Assembly: GCA_034440575.1 (NCBI GenBank)
Contig: JAOTOL010001640.1
Location: 3,449,501 to 3,513,500, forward strand
Length of the DNA stretch: 64,000 bases
Source of the DNA: Imbricaverruca yamaguchii
Taxonomy: Eukaryota; Arthropoda; Thecostraca; Neoverrucidae
Reading direction: 5' to 3'
The translations under genes and the position numbers were made by a program. The notes beneath the pieces are model-generated. The model was not told the origin of the DNA. It searched no databases and was given only the letters and a program-made list of their open reading frames with translations. This document shows positions 22,905 to 33,439 of this stretch, one piece after another. The stretch's first letter is position 1. Each line of letters opens with the position of its first letter.

Positions 22905-22919
22905 GGGGGGGGGGGGGGG
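22905..22919. repeat. poly-G tract
   Basis: A run of about 13 G in FBXO47 intron 7; similar runs occur near 14682 and 21931. Confidence 0.9.
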
Positions 22920-23729
22920 TTGCGGAAGCGGGCAACTACTCGGTGGGGAGGACTGAGCAGAGTTGGATTTGTGATTTGTAATTCTGGACGTGTGGAGGAA
23001 GATTTTTGGGTAATCGAATACAGAGACGGCATTGTTCTTCACACCTGTGACATCAGAATCCCGGTTCGCACTTTACAGTGAATCTTGAACACTGCCACAG
23101 GACGTTAATTGTCAAACAGCACCATTGAACCTCCAAGTGAGAGACAATTTCCTGGAGAGGATAATGTTCTGGATGACGAAAATCGAGGGGAAGCCTGTTT
23201 TTCTAATCATGGAGGTCACATTGACTGATTGTCTCTTAAGGCGGGCGGCTTCCCCAGAGACCGAAAGTAGTCATTACTCTCGGCCTCTGAGGAAGCAGCA
23301 CATCGGGGACAAGCAACTAGTGTGACCCCTTCCCACCCGAAACTTGCCCGCTTCCACACCCCACCCCACCACACGTACCTCGTACCAAAAAACGTGATAG
23401 GAAATGTGACAATAGTTCTACAAATCTGCGTACCAATACTCATGGTGTAATGTTATATATAGTGTGTGACGGTATATTTGTAAATCGATACATCTTGAAA
23501 ACACCGTCGAACTGCAAGCGATGAATCCCGACCTGAATGAAGTAGGTACTGTCTTCTAAGCGTTAAGATATGTGTGGTTTTGGTGACTTGATTTACAAAC
23601 TCGAAACAATTGACAAAAACACCGTTCACTGAATAGAACGAATCATGCGGAAGCTGGTGAAAGCAAAAAGTTCCGCTCATTTATTCGAACATATGTATGA
23701 AGGTAAACTCACTGCCCTGGCATCGCAAC

Positions 23730-23829
<100 letters not shown>

Positions 23830-23859
23830 ACCGACTGACGTGTGATGCATGTTGGGCAG

Positions 23860-24007
23860 AGGAGTCAAAACTGGATGATGGCGGTGGTGCAGCAAATTTG
23901 CCACGCCATTAGTAACCCGCGAGACCGCACCCGCCTGATGCAAGCCATCTGGGACGCCTTCACCACGCAGATCATGGACCTGTGGGACATGCGCCGCTCA
24001 CACCCCG
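23860..24007 (+). CDS. FBXO47: FBXO47 exon 8
   Basis: Acceptor GTTGGGCAG. It encodes NWMMAVVQQICHAISNPRD then LMQAIWDAFTTQIMDLWDM, parallel to vertebrate DWTVKMMQKVCKVFSTPVER. The donor CCCCG|GTCAGT gives phase 1 and fits exon 9. If it were not spliced, a TGA at 24013 would end the protein early. Confidence 0.85.
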
Positions 24008-24188
24008 GTCAGTGACCCCAGCGCCTGGGGCGGTCTCTGCACGCCGGCCGGCGTTTCACTGCTGCGTGTCCGCTGGATCAGTACAGCTTATATACTGCGT
24101 CATATCCTGGATGGTACTACGATGCTCATGACACAGTGTCTTTCCAGTTTGCAACATATTTCGCGAGTAAACTATGAGTAGGGAATAC

Positions 24189-24189
<1 letters not shown>

Positions 24190-24259
<70 letters not shown>

Positions 24260-24310
24260 TATAATATATATAAATATATATATATAATATATATATATAT
24301 TATATATACT
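24190..24310. repeat. (AT)n microsatellite, interrupted
   Basis: AT dinucleotide tract with interspersed ATAAATATA words, in FBXO47 intron 8. Confidence 0.95.
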
Positions 24311-25163
24311 TCTTTTTTTCATCCACATATGTTGGAGCTATTAGTGTGCCCATCGCAATGTATGATTATAACTAGAACAATATGTGGGGACACTTTGAAT
24401 AAAAGGCATAGGGATGCAAGGCCAGGACTGGAAGTTCAGCATGTGGAATTGGCGCGCGTGAGCTGACAGTCGTCGCACTCGCAATTCGCGCACGGCAGGT
24501 TTTTGGGATACATGGCACAAATAATATAGTAAGCGAACAGAAACTTGATATAAATCCTGGTATTCTTCGGGTGTCTTCCAGAGACACGGTCAAGTGGAAG
24601 CCCGTCCCCTGGGAACCAAAAATACGCCAGTGCAAATATTGAGCTCTTCACCGTGCAATGCCCTTTTTCGGGGCCGTAAGCCACCGCTGTTTCATTGCAT
24701 TTTTTCGGTGTCTGGTCGGCCCTCCATTAGGAAGCTCATAGTCTCCCTTGTCTTCTCATTCGGGTTCGGCTTCCCGCTTTTGAAGCACAACGCTTGATGA
24801 ATAGCAACGAAGATGACATGCATGTACGTTGTTTCTTTCAGGTATACGCTATCGTACTTGTCGGTTTCATATTTTTCTTCATATTTGCAGATTGTGTTCT
24901 TGTGCACATCATTATTTGTTGCCAATTATAACGTTCGTTAAAGCGGCATACATTCTCCATTGAACTAATCAATAGGGCCGGCATGTATCTGGAGGCTCGC
25001 GCGTATCTTCGCCACGTTCTTGAGTTAATCATTTCACATTATTCTCCTATTGTTTTGGACACAGCCAAGCAGCTGGGGACACTGAGGGCAGCCGGCAGAC
25101 AATACTGACCGACCAGACAGGTTAGGACAGGTGGGGGCACTGGCGGCAGCAGAAAGCAGAACT

Positions 25164-25210
25164 GAACTGTCATGAAAAATCATCACGCTTACCATTTTTC
25201 ATGACAGTTC
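25164..25210. repeat. 17-bp perfect inverted repeat (hairpin)
   Basis: GAACTGTCATGAAAAAT at 25164-25180 and its exact reverse complement at 25194-25210, with a 13-base loop. Confidence 0.9.
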
Positions 25211-25676
25211 AAACACACCTCCAATACTGGATACAAAGTATGACTACAGCAGGACAATGCAGTTGAATAGTTCTAGACCAGGATACAAGCATACAAACCG
25301 ACGGCATGAAAAGGCGGAATCGGGTAAAACAAATGCAGAGCTGAAAGCTGACCGTACGTCTTAGCTGCAGTTAGCTGAACGTATTGAGATCGAATGGCCT
25401 TAGCCAGTAACTGTTAATTATGCTATTGCGCTCAATGAAGCCGTTTGAAACCCTGCAAAACTTCATGTGTCCGTGTCACCATTAGTAATATTGGCATAGA
25501 TCCGGTCGTTCACAACCTAACATGCGCACAGGAGAGGTTCTGATATAACATGAACCGGAGGAATGGGGCGGATTCCGCCTCCCCCCTTGGATCTCGAAAG
25601 CCTTTGAGGCTAGCACAGCATTTGGTGGAGAAATTACGGCTGTAGTAAACCCTGCAGTATGAGCTGCATGATCCTA

Positions 25677-25808
25677 GCCTTCATGGTTAAATGAAGTCGA
25701 GATTGGCTGATATGTCACGCCGCTGAAGCCTTTGCGACTTTGTTGTGATTGTCATTGTATGGCTACCAATCGACAATTAATTGATCTATCTCATTTAACC
25801 ATGAAGGC
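25677..25808. repeat. 132-bp fold-back with 18-bp termini
   Basis: GCCTTCATGGTTAAATGA at 25677-25694 is mirrored at 25791-25808. It could be a small non-autonomous inverted-repeat element; no target duplication is visible. Confidence 0.75.
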
Positions 25809-26015
25809 ATTGGCCTGGTGTCCAATTGATGTCTCGGGAAGTTAGTTCTCTTGTAATATTCCCTCCAAATTGTGCGATTCTAGTTCAGGTAGTTTCCGAG
25901 ATCTAGGGGGCGGAATGCTCTCTCCGGTTCGCATTGCGCGGGAGGCCTATTCAAGTCCTGTTCGCCTGTGAAATGGCGCCTGTAATAGTGGCGGCAATGG
26001 CGGTGCTGACGGCAG

Positions 26016-26137
26016 CCTGGCCGACAGACGGTCGGCACGCCGACCTGATCGAGGAGGACGTCCAGCTGCTGGTGTCCGCCCACGCAGAGTTCGGCAAGGT
26101 GGTCTTGTCTCGCGCCGTGCTATCCTGCGACCGGTGA
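26016..26137 (+). CDS. FBXO47: FBXO47 exon 9 (C-terminus)
   Basis: Acceptor CTGACGGCAG. It encodes HADLIEEDVQLLVSAHAEFG then KVVLSRAVLSCDR and TGA at 26135-26137. This parallels the vertebrate end LFHLVHAQANFHKEVLYLT with almost the same distance to the stop. The stop overlaps a donor-like ACCG|GTGAGG that resembles the repeated word in the following array. Confidence 0.84.
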
Positions 26138-26690
26138 GGGGTGCAGCGGCTCTGTGTCGCGCTATGCTCTCCTGACAGCGGTGAAGGCGTGGTGGTGCTG
26201 TCGCAGACTGTACTCTCAGCGGTGATGGTGGGGCAGTTCTGTCTCGGTCCGTACTCCTGTCAGCGGTGGGAGGTGGGGTGGTGCTGCTCTGGATGTACCA
26301 CCCTGTGAGCGGTGAGAGGTGCGATAGTTGTCTCGGTCTGTACTCCTGTCAGCGGTGGGAGATGGGGTGGTCCTGCTCTGGCTGTACCACCCTGTCAGCG
26401 GTGAGAGGTGCGATAGTTGTCTCGGTCTGTACTCCTGTCAGCGGTGGGAGGTGGGGTGGTCCTGCTCTGGCTGTACCACCCTGTCAGCGGTGAGAGGTGC
26501 GATAGTTGTCTCGGTCTGTACTCCTGTCAGCGGTGGGAGGTGGGGTGGTCCTGCTCTGGCTGTACCACCCTGTCAGCGGTGAGGCGCGGGTTGTCCTGTG
26601 TCGGGATGCAGCCTCCTGCCTCCGGCTGTACCATCCTGACAGTAGCGAGGGGTGGGGCGGTCCCGTTCCTGGCTGTACTCTCCTGCCAGC
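26138..26690. repeat. 89-bp tandem repeat after the FBXO47 stop
   Basis: Four good copies (about 26230-26585) and degenerate flanks. Each contains CAGCGGTGAGAGGTGC, close to CGACCGGTGAGGGGTGC at the end of exon 9. Confidence 0.9.
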
Positions 26691-27011
26691 GGCGTTACGT
26701 CACGACGGGAGGCGAGTGTCGAGCCATCACGGTCAACTGGACGAGGCAATCAATCTTCACACCGTACTGCTGATCCGGTCACTAACCAGCCCGATGTTGG
26801 AGCGGTGGGATGTTCCAGTACCGCTAGTGTTTATAACTCAGAGTGAACGCATTGTGTTCACATTTTCACCATAGTGTATTTGCGTAGTCTATGTATGCGG
26901 ATACGTGCGTATTTATATTTCTTGTTACGGTGTCTTTCAAATGCATTATGATTACACTGTTGTGATTTTGACTTAATCGTGTCATTATTCGGTTCATCGC
27001 TATTTACGAAG

Positions 27012-27017
27012 AATAAA
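27012..27017 (+). promoter_or_regulatory. candidate polyadenylation signal AATAAA (FBXO47)
   Basis: First AATAAA on the plus strand after the FBXO47 stop and its array; cleavage would follow within about 30 bases. No transcript evidence. Confidence 0.4.
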
Positions 27018-27099
27018 TGTGTCTTATCGAACAAGCCATTTCCGAAATAGCACTGGGAGCCCAGGTTTCGCGAACGGCAGAACACCGCTTGATCAGCGC

Positions 27100-27880
27100 A
27101 ATACCCATTATATTTCTCTTAAAATGTGTCTATTCGTTGGCGGTTTTTCGAACGTCAGATACGCGACATGTCGCCGCGTCAGCATGCATCTGCACCTCCC
27201 CGATGGTGACTTCCACTCAACACAACACCCAACTCATTTACACCACGGCGAGCACACAACAGTGGCGCAGCTGCGCCGTTCAGGGCGAGTCGCCGCGTCA
27301 AGTAGCAACGGTCAAAACAGGCGGCACGTCCAGAACAGTTAAAAGAAATGACATCCAAAACACAATGAATACCTACACGGAATAATGTCTGCCGAGCGCA
27401 GTTTCCGAGCGGCTGCTGCGCGACCCGCCGGCTAGTTGGCACCTCGCGACCGCAACTGTACAGAGCGGACAGAACGGAACGCCGGGCGCAGCGTGCGGCC
27501 GCACTGGCGAGCCCGGCGCGAGTCGCCGGAACGCTACAGCAAATATGGCAAGATACGTCCGCCGACGACCCGACGCACGGCGGAGCGGAACTGATACAGT
27601 CGCCACCGAGTCATTAGCTCCCAGTATGGGAGACCAGAGCAGCTCCGAGAACGGCCACGACACGCGGTCTTGGCCGACGGGTCGAGGTAAGACGTCATCA
27701 CCTGCTCAGCATAATCCGGACCCCCCCCGAGGAGGAGGTACAAAGCCGGGACCTAAGGAAGATATGGTAGAGCTAGCAATCATCACAGCGTGAGTAGAAG
27801 CGCTTGGAGAGAGTGGTGCTGCTGGCAGAGACCAGTGCCGGGATCGGCGGCCATTGCTGACCGGTCGTGTCTGCGGTGAT
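27100..27880. other. CpG-rich stretch, no gene supported
   Basis: 27250-27660 is unusually rich in CG dinucleotides compared with neighbouring intergenic DNA and could be a promoter-like or 3' UTR segment. A frame starting at 27545 has no recognisable domain. Confidence 0.45.
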
Positions 27881-27884
27881 GACC

Positions 27885-28465
27885 GCTGCCAGCCTCAGCA
27901 TATCTTCACGTGGCGGTCTCGGCAGCACAGCGCAGCACACCTCAGCATTTCCACGGGTGACCGTGTATACCTCAGCAGCATCAGGACTGGCCTTAGCAGC
28001 ACCAGGGCAGACCTCAGTATCCCCACAGGGTAGATCTCGGCAGCCTCAGAACTGGCCTTAGGAGCACCAGGACATACCTCAGCATCCCCACCGGGTAGAT
28101 GTCAGCAGCTGCAGAGCAGACCGCAGGACTGGCCTCAGCATCCCAACAGGGTAGACTTCAGCAGCCTCAGGACTGGCCTCAGCAGCATTGGAGGAAACCT
28201 CAGCATCCCCGCAGGGTAGACCTCGGCAGCCTCAGGACTGGCCTCAGCACCATCGGGGAAAACCTCAGCATCGCACAGGGTAGACATCAGCAGCTTCAGA
28301 GCAGACCTCAGCATCCCCACAGGGTAGACCTCGGCAGCTTCAGAGTAGACCTCAACAGCTTCAGAGCAGACCTCAGCATCCCCACAGGGTAGACCTCGGC
28401 AGCTTCAGAGTAGACCTCAACAGCTTCAGAGCAGACCTCAGCAGCTCCACAGCACAGACGAGTGC
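27885..28465. repeat. ~33-bp minisatellite downstream of MYCBP2
   Basis: Imperfect copies of CCTCAGCATCCCCACAGGG and TAGACCTCGGCAGC, with longer compound units. It lies just past the MYCBP2 stop codon in gene sense, probably in or after the 3' UTR. Confidence 0.9.
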
Positions 28466-28505
28466 ACGTCACCCTCGGCGTCTGACCGGACTGTTTACGT
28501 GCCGC

Positions 28506-28621
28506 TCAGAAGGTGTGCGCGTTGCGGCAGACGCCGCAGCCCAGCGCGAACTCCTCGCCGGTGGCCGGGTGTTGCACGTGCAGAGGACACTCGGAGCCCT
28601 CGAGCTGGGTGGCGCGCGGAC
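28506..28621 (-). CDS. MYCBP2: MYCBP2 last exon
   Basis: Acceptor CGCCGCCCAG. It encodes [20 protein letters not shown] then [14 protein letters not shown] and TGA (28508-28506), nearly identical to the vertebrate C-terminus. It enters in phase 1, completing CPAG-P. Confidence 0.96.
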
Positions 28622-29034
28622 CTGGGCGGCGGACAAACAGCACGACTCAGACAGGCATCAAACATGTCTCAATCCACTCGTATGCTGACACTATCCATCC
28701 AGCTGATCACGGGGGCATGGGCGAAGAGCCCGGATGTGACGCTACAAATCTGACTCACAAACTGCTACGTGGGCCAGGCTGCACCAGCTTGGTGGGTGCC
28801 ACTGTCTACACCCTACATACAGCTACCAAAGAAAGCTGATTTATTGATCCTGCAATGGCTAGTATTGTTCGTGACGATAAATTACCGAGACGTAAAACAT
28901 AACTCATATATTGCACTGCTGAACATCCAGCAGTGGGGTAGATGGGGACCCAGATGACAACTGCTGGGGCGCTACCGTAGGACAGGTAGCGAAACTCATG
29001 GAAGCCACTGGTGGAAATGCACGGACAGATCGGG

Positions 29035-29793
29035 CAGTAGGGCAGACGCCGGGGACGGCACTGACCGGCTGAACAGTAGGGCAGACGCCGGAGACAGTAC
29101 TGACCGGCCGGACAGTAGGGCAGACGCCGGGGACAGTACTGACCGGCCGGACAGTAGGGCAGACGCCGGGGACAGTACTGACCGGACGGACAGTAGGGCA
29201 GTAGGGCAGACGCCGGGGACAGTACTGACCGGCCGGACAGTAGGGCAGACGCCGGGGACAGTACTGACCGGCCGAACAGTAGGGCAAACGCCGGAGACAG
29301 TACTGGCCGGCCGGACAGTAGGGCAGACGCCGGGGACAGTACTGACCGGCCGGACAGTAGGGCAGACGCCGGGGACAGTACTGGCCGGCCGGACAGTAGG
29401 GCAGACGCCGGGGGCAGTACTGACCGGCCGGACAGTAGGGCAGACGCCGGGGGCAGCACTGACCGGCCGGACAGTAGGGCAGACGCTGGGGACAGCACTG
29501 GCCGGCCGGACAGTAGGGCAGACACCGGGGGGCAGTACTGACCGGGCCGGACAGTAGGGCAGACGCCGGGGGCAGTACTGACCGGCCGGACAGTAGGGCA
29601 GACGCCGGGGGCAGTACTGACCGGCCGGACAGCAGGGCAGTAGGGCAGACGCCGGGGACAGCACTGGCCGGACAGCAGGGCAGTAGGGCAGACGCCGGGG
29701 GCAGTACTGACCGGCCGGACAGTAGGGCAGACGCCGGGGACAGCACTGGCCGGACAGTAGGGCAGTAGGGCAGACGCCGGGGGCAGTACTGAC
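29035..29793. repeat. 39-bp minisatellite copying the MYCBP2 penultimate-exon donor
   Basis: About 19 copies. On the gene strand each has TGTCCGGCCG|GTCAGTACTG, against the true TGCCCGGCCG|GTCAGTACTG. The remainder of the unit is CCCCCGGCGTCTGCCCTAC. Confidence 0.95.
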
Positions 29794-30067
29794 CGGCCGG
29801 GCACGTCGGCAGCTGCGCCACGGGGATGCCGGTGAGCCGCTGGAAGTCGTCGTGGCAGGCGTTGCAGAAGTGCGTCTTGCCGAAGCAGAAGAAGACGGCC
29901 ACCGAGCAGCAGTAGCGGCACTTGTACTCGAGGAAGTCGGTGCCGTGTTTCGGACAGAGCTGGGCGCGCGTCACGTCGCTGCAGCCGCCGCACACCAGCT
30001 CGGCCGGGTCGTAGTCGTCGGCGCCCTCCAGTGCCGCGTCGCAGCGCACCTCTCCGCCGTAGTAGGC
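29794..30067 (-). CDS. MYCBP2: MYCBP2 penultimate exon, catalytic tandem-cysteine domain
   Basis: Acceptor CGGCCGACAG, donor GGCCG|GTCAGT. It holds the relay cysteine ([11 protein letters not shown]), the catalytic-site Glu ([10 protein letters not shown]), zinc ligands ([17 protein letters not shown]), the catalytic Cys ([10 protein letters not shown]) and the catalytic His ([10 protein letters not shown]). It corresponds to human C4520, E4534, C4572 and H4583 by my count. Conservation is very high. Confidence 0.97.
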
Positions 30068-30502
30068 CTGTCGGCCGCCGGCGGCGTTACACCCACACAC
30101 GGCACGTGGCCACACCTGGCCGCATACTGACGCCACAGCTGATAGTTGGTCTGATGGCTGCAGTGTAAAATAATTGACCATGTGGCCTGGAAATTCACAG
30201 TTAATGGAATTGTGCTATTTCATCCTTGCCTTAGGTTTTTACCATTTTCCCACATGTGTGGGCAGTCATTATACACACAACTGCTAAATAATGTAAAATG
30301 CATGTGACTGAATTGAATTGCATTCCACTTTTTTTAATCCTTAAGTGATGATCCTTTATTTTCTTCCAATCTTTCACCATTCCCAAGCAACTTCTTTCAT
30401 CATCCGCACAGTTAATGGTGAAATAATTTTAGGACACTGGATGGCTGGCATTTAACATCACAATATGATGATGATAACCATTCTGATGGTTGGCATTTAA
30501 CA

Positions 30503-30563
30503 GTTAGTTAGTTAGTAGGGTTTTAGGGCACATCAACTGCAGTGGTTATACGGCGCCCATAAA
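30503..30563 (+). mobile_element. ultrashort SINE-tail element
   Basis: Core GGGTTTTAGGGCACATCAAC and end TACGGCGCCCAT. Target duplications TTGGCATTTAACA (30490-30502) and TTGGCATTGAACA (30564-30576). The inner stem is AAC/GTT where other copies have GAC/GTC. Confidence 0.85.
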
Positions 30564-30780
30564 TTGGCATTGAACACCACAAATCCTTATCCACCTTAAG
30601 TTCTACTATTTGCTCAGATAGCATTAATCGTAAATATACAGTGCATAAATGAGATGTGAAAATAGGTGATTATGGAAAAAGTGGTCAGAGAAGCCAGCAG
30701 CCGACACCGATGGCACGCTTGATGACTCGTTGCATCACCAAGCCTGATCGACACCGGCGGATGACGCTTTGCCGGCTGAC

Positions 30781-30990
30781 CTTTTCGCATTTGCTGCACA
30801 CGTAGTAAGCGTAGCGGTCCATGGCGAGAGCGGCCAGTTTGTCACTCGGGTCCGTGCCGGTCAGACCGTCCGCGTCGGCCAATTTCAGGCCCTCGTACTG
30901 GCACCGGATCAGCGCCTTCTTCCGCACGTCCTCGCGCAGAGCGGCGATTGGCGACAGCAGGTCGGCCAGGGTAGCGTGCTCGATCGACGC
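30781..30990 (-). CDS. MYCBP2: MYCBP2 exon 18 in window (RING to TC linker)
   Basis: Acceptor TGTACCCAG, donor GAAAAG|GTCAGC. It encodes ATLADLLSPIAALREDVRKK then ALIRCQYEGLKLADADGL and MDRYAYYVCSKCEK, matching vertebrate LKDLLDPIKELYEDVRRKAL and MNRYAYYVCYKCRK. Confidence 0.95.
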
Positions 30991-31019
30991 CTGGGTACAC
31001 AAGGTCAGCGGCGGTGTCG

Positions 31020-31429
31020 GAGAGGGGAGAGACAACTCTAGGACACATCGAGCCAGCGACAGTTAGGGAGGGCAGGGACAACTCTAGGACACATCGACTC
31101 AGCGACAGTTAGGGAGGGCAGAGACAACTCTAGGACACATCGAGTCCGCGACAGTTAGGGAGGGCAGGGACAACTCTAGGACACATCGAGTCCGCGACAG
31201 TTAGGGAGGGCAGGGACAACTCTAGGACACATCGAGTCAGCGACAGTTAGGGAGGGCAGGGACAACTCTAGGACACATCGAGTCAGCGACAGTTAGGGAG
31301 GGCAGGGACAACTCTAGGACACATCGAGTCCGCGACAGTTAGGGAGGGCAGGGACAACTCTAGGACACATCGAGCCAGCGACAGTTAGGGAGGGCAGGGA
31401 CAACTCTAGGACACATCGACTCAGCTTGC
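31020..31429. repeat. 46-bp minisatellite
   Basis: About nine copies of ACAACTCTAGGACACATCGA plus GTCAGCGACAGTTAGGG. It begins 30 bp from the exon-18 acceptor but does not copy it. It is interrupted by a SINE at its right end. Confidence 0.95.
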
Positions 31430-31590
31430 TTATTTGTCATTGGTTTTACGACACATCGACCGTTGAGTCATGTAGCGTCGCCAACCTCTCACGCCGATTG
31501 GTCGCGGGCGAAGAGTGGCGACAGGCGAGACCCGAACCCACAACCTTTCGATTGTGAAACGAGCAACTTACCCCTAGACTACTCGTCCCA
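31430..31590 (-). mobile_element. tRNA-derived SINE, family C, inside the 46-bp array
   Basis: Reverse orientation: the minus strand starts GGGACGAGTAGTCTAGGGG with B box GGGTTCGGGTCTC. The tail is CCGTTGAGTCATGTAGCG. Array sequence resumes on its right (ATCGAGTCAGCGACAGT), giving an 11-bp target duplication made of monomer sequence. Confidence 0.85.
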
Positions 31591-31881
31591 ACAAATCGAG
31601 TCAGCGACAGTCCGTGAAGGGAGTGTGACAACCCTGAGACTCGCCGAGCCAGCGACAGCCAGGCGACAGGCGGTGTTTTCGAATTCGCTCAGTTAGGAAT
31701 CGGCTCGATCAGGAATGCACCTATTCAGCCTGTGACTGTCCGAAAAATGCATTTCGCTGACCACATCGCTCCACCCCACAACCAACCATGTTCATATTAC
31801 CGTACACATCACGCGAATGATCTTTCAATACATTTATCTGTCAGCCTGAACGGTGACAGGCACGACGGCGGTGGTTTCTGG

Positions 31882-31944
31882 TGGTGGTGGTGGTGGATTA
31901 GAGTTTAGGGGCGCGTCGACATCTAGGGTCACTTTGCGCCCATT
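31882..31944 (+). mobile_element. ultrashort SINE-tail element
   Basis: 63 bp with TTAGGGGCGCGTCGACATC and end TTTGCGCCCAT. Perfect target duplication CGGTGGTTTCTGG at 31869-31881 and 31945-31957. Confidence 0.88.
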
Positions 31945-31957
31945 CGGTGGTTTCTGG

Positions 31958-32655
31958 GATCGGCTGTGGACACACGGGTCCACTACTTTGTGTAGATTTC
32001 GCCGCACCAGTGTCGATGGCCAAAGCTTGATACGCACCGCAATGGTGGCGACACACCTATGCTATGCTGAGACGTTTTCAACGAAAAACACGTGTTGCAC
32101 ATTTTGAAGCTCGGCTAGGCTGACATGGACGCCATTGAGCCGGGGTTCGTAGCACACGAAAGCTTCAGGGGTTGACACCCACTCGGCAAGGTTCAGGCAC
32201 GATCGGATGGACATGCTACACGTAAGGGGCACATGGGTGATGAGGGAGCGGGTTTTACACAAATTGATCGTCGCTCATTGGATTAACATAGCAAACGGTC
32301 ATTTATCGGTCGGATTTTGACTAGTTTTCGTGGGTTGATACGGCTCCAATGTCGGCGTCTTAACTCGTCGGGATGGATCGGACCGACACGAAGGAGTAGC
32401 CAAGACAGCGGCAAAGCTCGCCGGTGTAAACATTCTTTTTGTGGCACGTGACACGTGCATCTAAGGGACAGGTGCAAATAATAAACGGCATCTTCACTTT
32501 TTCACGACTGGTATTTTTAATTTCACCGCAATTCTAATAAATAATTAACTAAAACCACCCTGCATATAACAGACTCTTTACAGACGGACAGACCACCACC
32601 GACAGCATCGACGGTGCACACCATCACGCACCGGCCACGAGAGGCCACACCGCCG
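31958..32655. other. intron, no gene seen
   Basis: Unique sequence between MYCBP2 window exons 17 and 18. Confidence 0.6.
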
Positions 32656-32660
32656 CTCAC

Positions 32661-33194
32661 CTTACAGATGGGACAGAGCGAGAAGCCGAACGTGATGCGC
32701 GGCCCCAGCCAGCGGTTGACGAGCACGCGCCGGCAGCAGTGCAGGTGGAACAGGTGGCCGCAGCGCAGCCGGACCACCGGCGCCGCGCTCAGCGGGTCCG
32801 TGAAGCAGATCATGCACATGTCGTCGGCATCCTGTCGCAGGCGCGCCTGGCCGCAGCCGTGCAGGCACGCCAGGCACGCCGCCTCGTCGCGCACGCCGCC
32901 GCACGCGTGGCCGCACTCGTGCACGCGCTGGCAGGCGGCGAGCGCGTGCGCCGCGCACTCAGGCTCGCCGCACACGGGCGCCGGCCCGTTGAGCGCGCCG
33001 CGGCCGGCCGCCGCCGCGCCGCCGCAGAAGCGACACGCGCCGCCGCCGGTGGGCCGCGGCTCGGCGCGCGACCGGAACTCCACCATCGACTTGAGGCTGG
33101 CCGCGTCCGACAGCGCCATCAGCCAGAACAGCTTCAGGCGGCCGCAGCCCTCGTGCAGGTCCACACGGATCGCCTCCTCCTCCTCCTTGAACAC
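32661..33194 (-). CDS. MYCBP2: MYCBP2 exon 17 in window, RING domain
   Basis: 178 codons. Acceptor CGGCGGCAG, donor TGTAAG|GTGAGC. It begins VFKEEEEAIRVDLHEGCGR and LKLFWLMALSDAAS, then the Cys-rich CGHACGGVRDEAACLACLHG. The RING follows: DDMCMICFTDPLSAAPVV, CGHLFHLHCCRR, NRWLGPRITFGFSLCPICK. All RING zinc ligands are present, binding the E2. Confidence 0.97.
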
Positions 33195-33439
33195 CTGCCG
33201 CCGAACGGTGGGGCTAGTCACGCGGACTGAGCAGTCGGCAGAGAGGATGCCCGACAACAAACTGGGCCACACTCGGTATCAGTCGACCCGTTATGCTGAC
33301 AATGCGGCGGCACCAGACGACAGGAAGCCCCGGTCTCTCCCAGGATCGACATATATCGCAAAAGGTTTCCTCACCTCTCTGTGGCTCTGGTCTCCCCACC
33401 TGCCTGTGGCTTGGGACTCCCTACATGTCTACATGAGCA

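Larger units (their letters stand above)
24320..26015. other. FBXO47 intron 8, no gene seen
   Basis: Unique sequence except for two inverted repeats (25164-25210 and 25677-25808). Open frames are short and unrecognised. Confidence 0.6.

Noticed and set aside
24013..24015. TGA as the end of FBXO47
   Set aside because: A donor precedes it (CCCCG|GTCAGT), and a downstream exon at 26016 continues in phase with the expected C-terminal homology.
29852..30130. Open frames opposite MYCBP2 exons (29852-30130, 32739-33230, 45641-46000, 55443-56327)
   Set aside because: These are antisense shadows of GC-rich coding exons with no recognisable domain.
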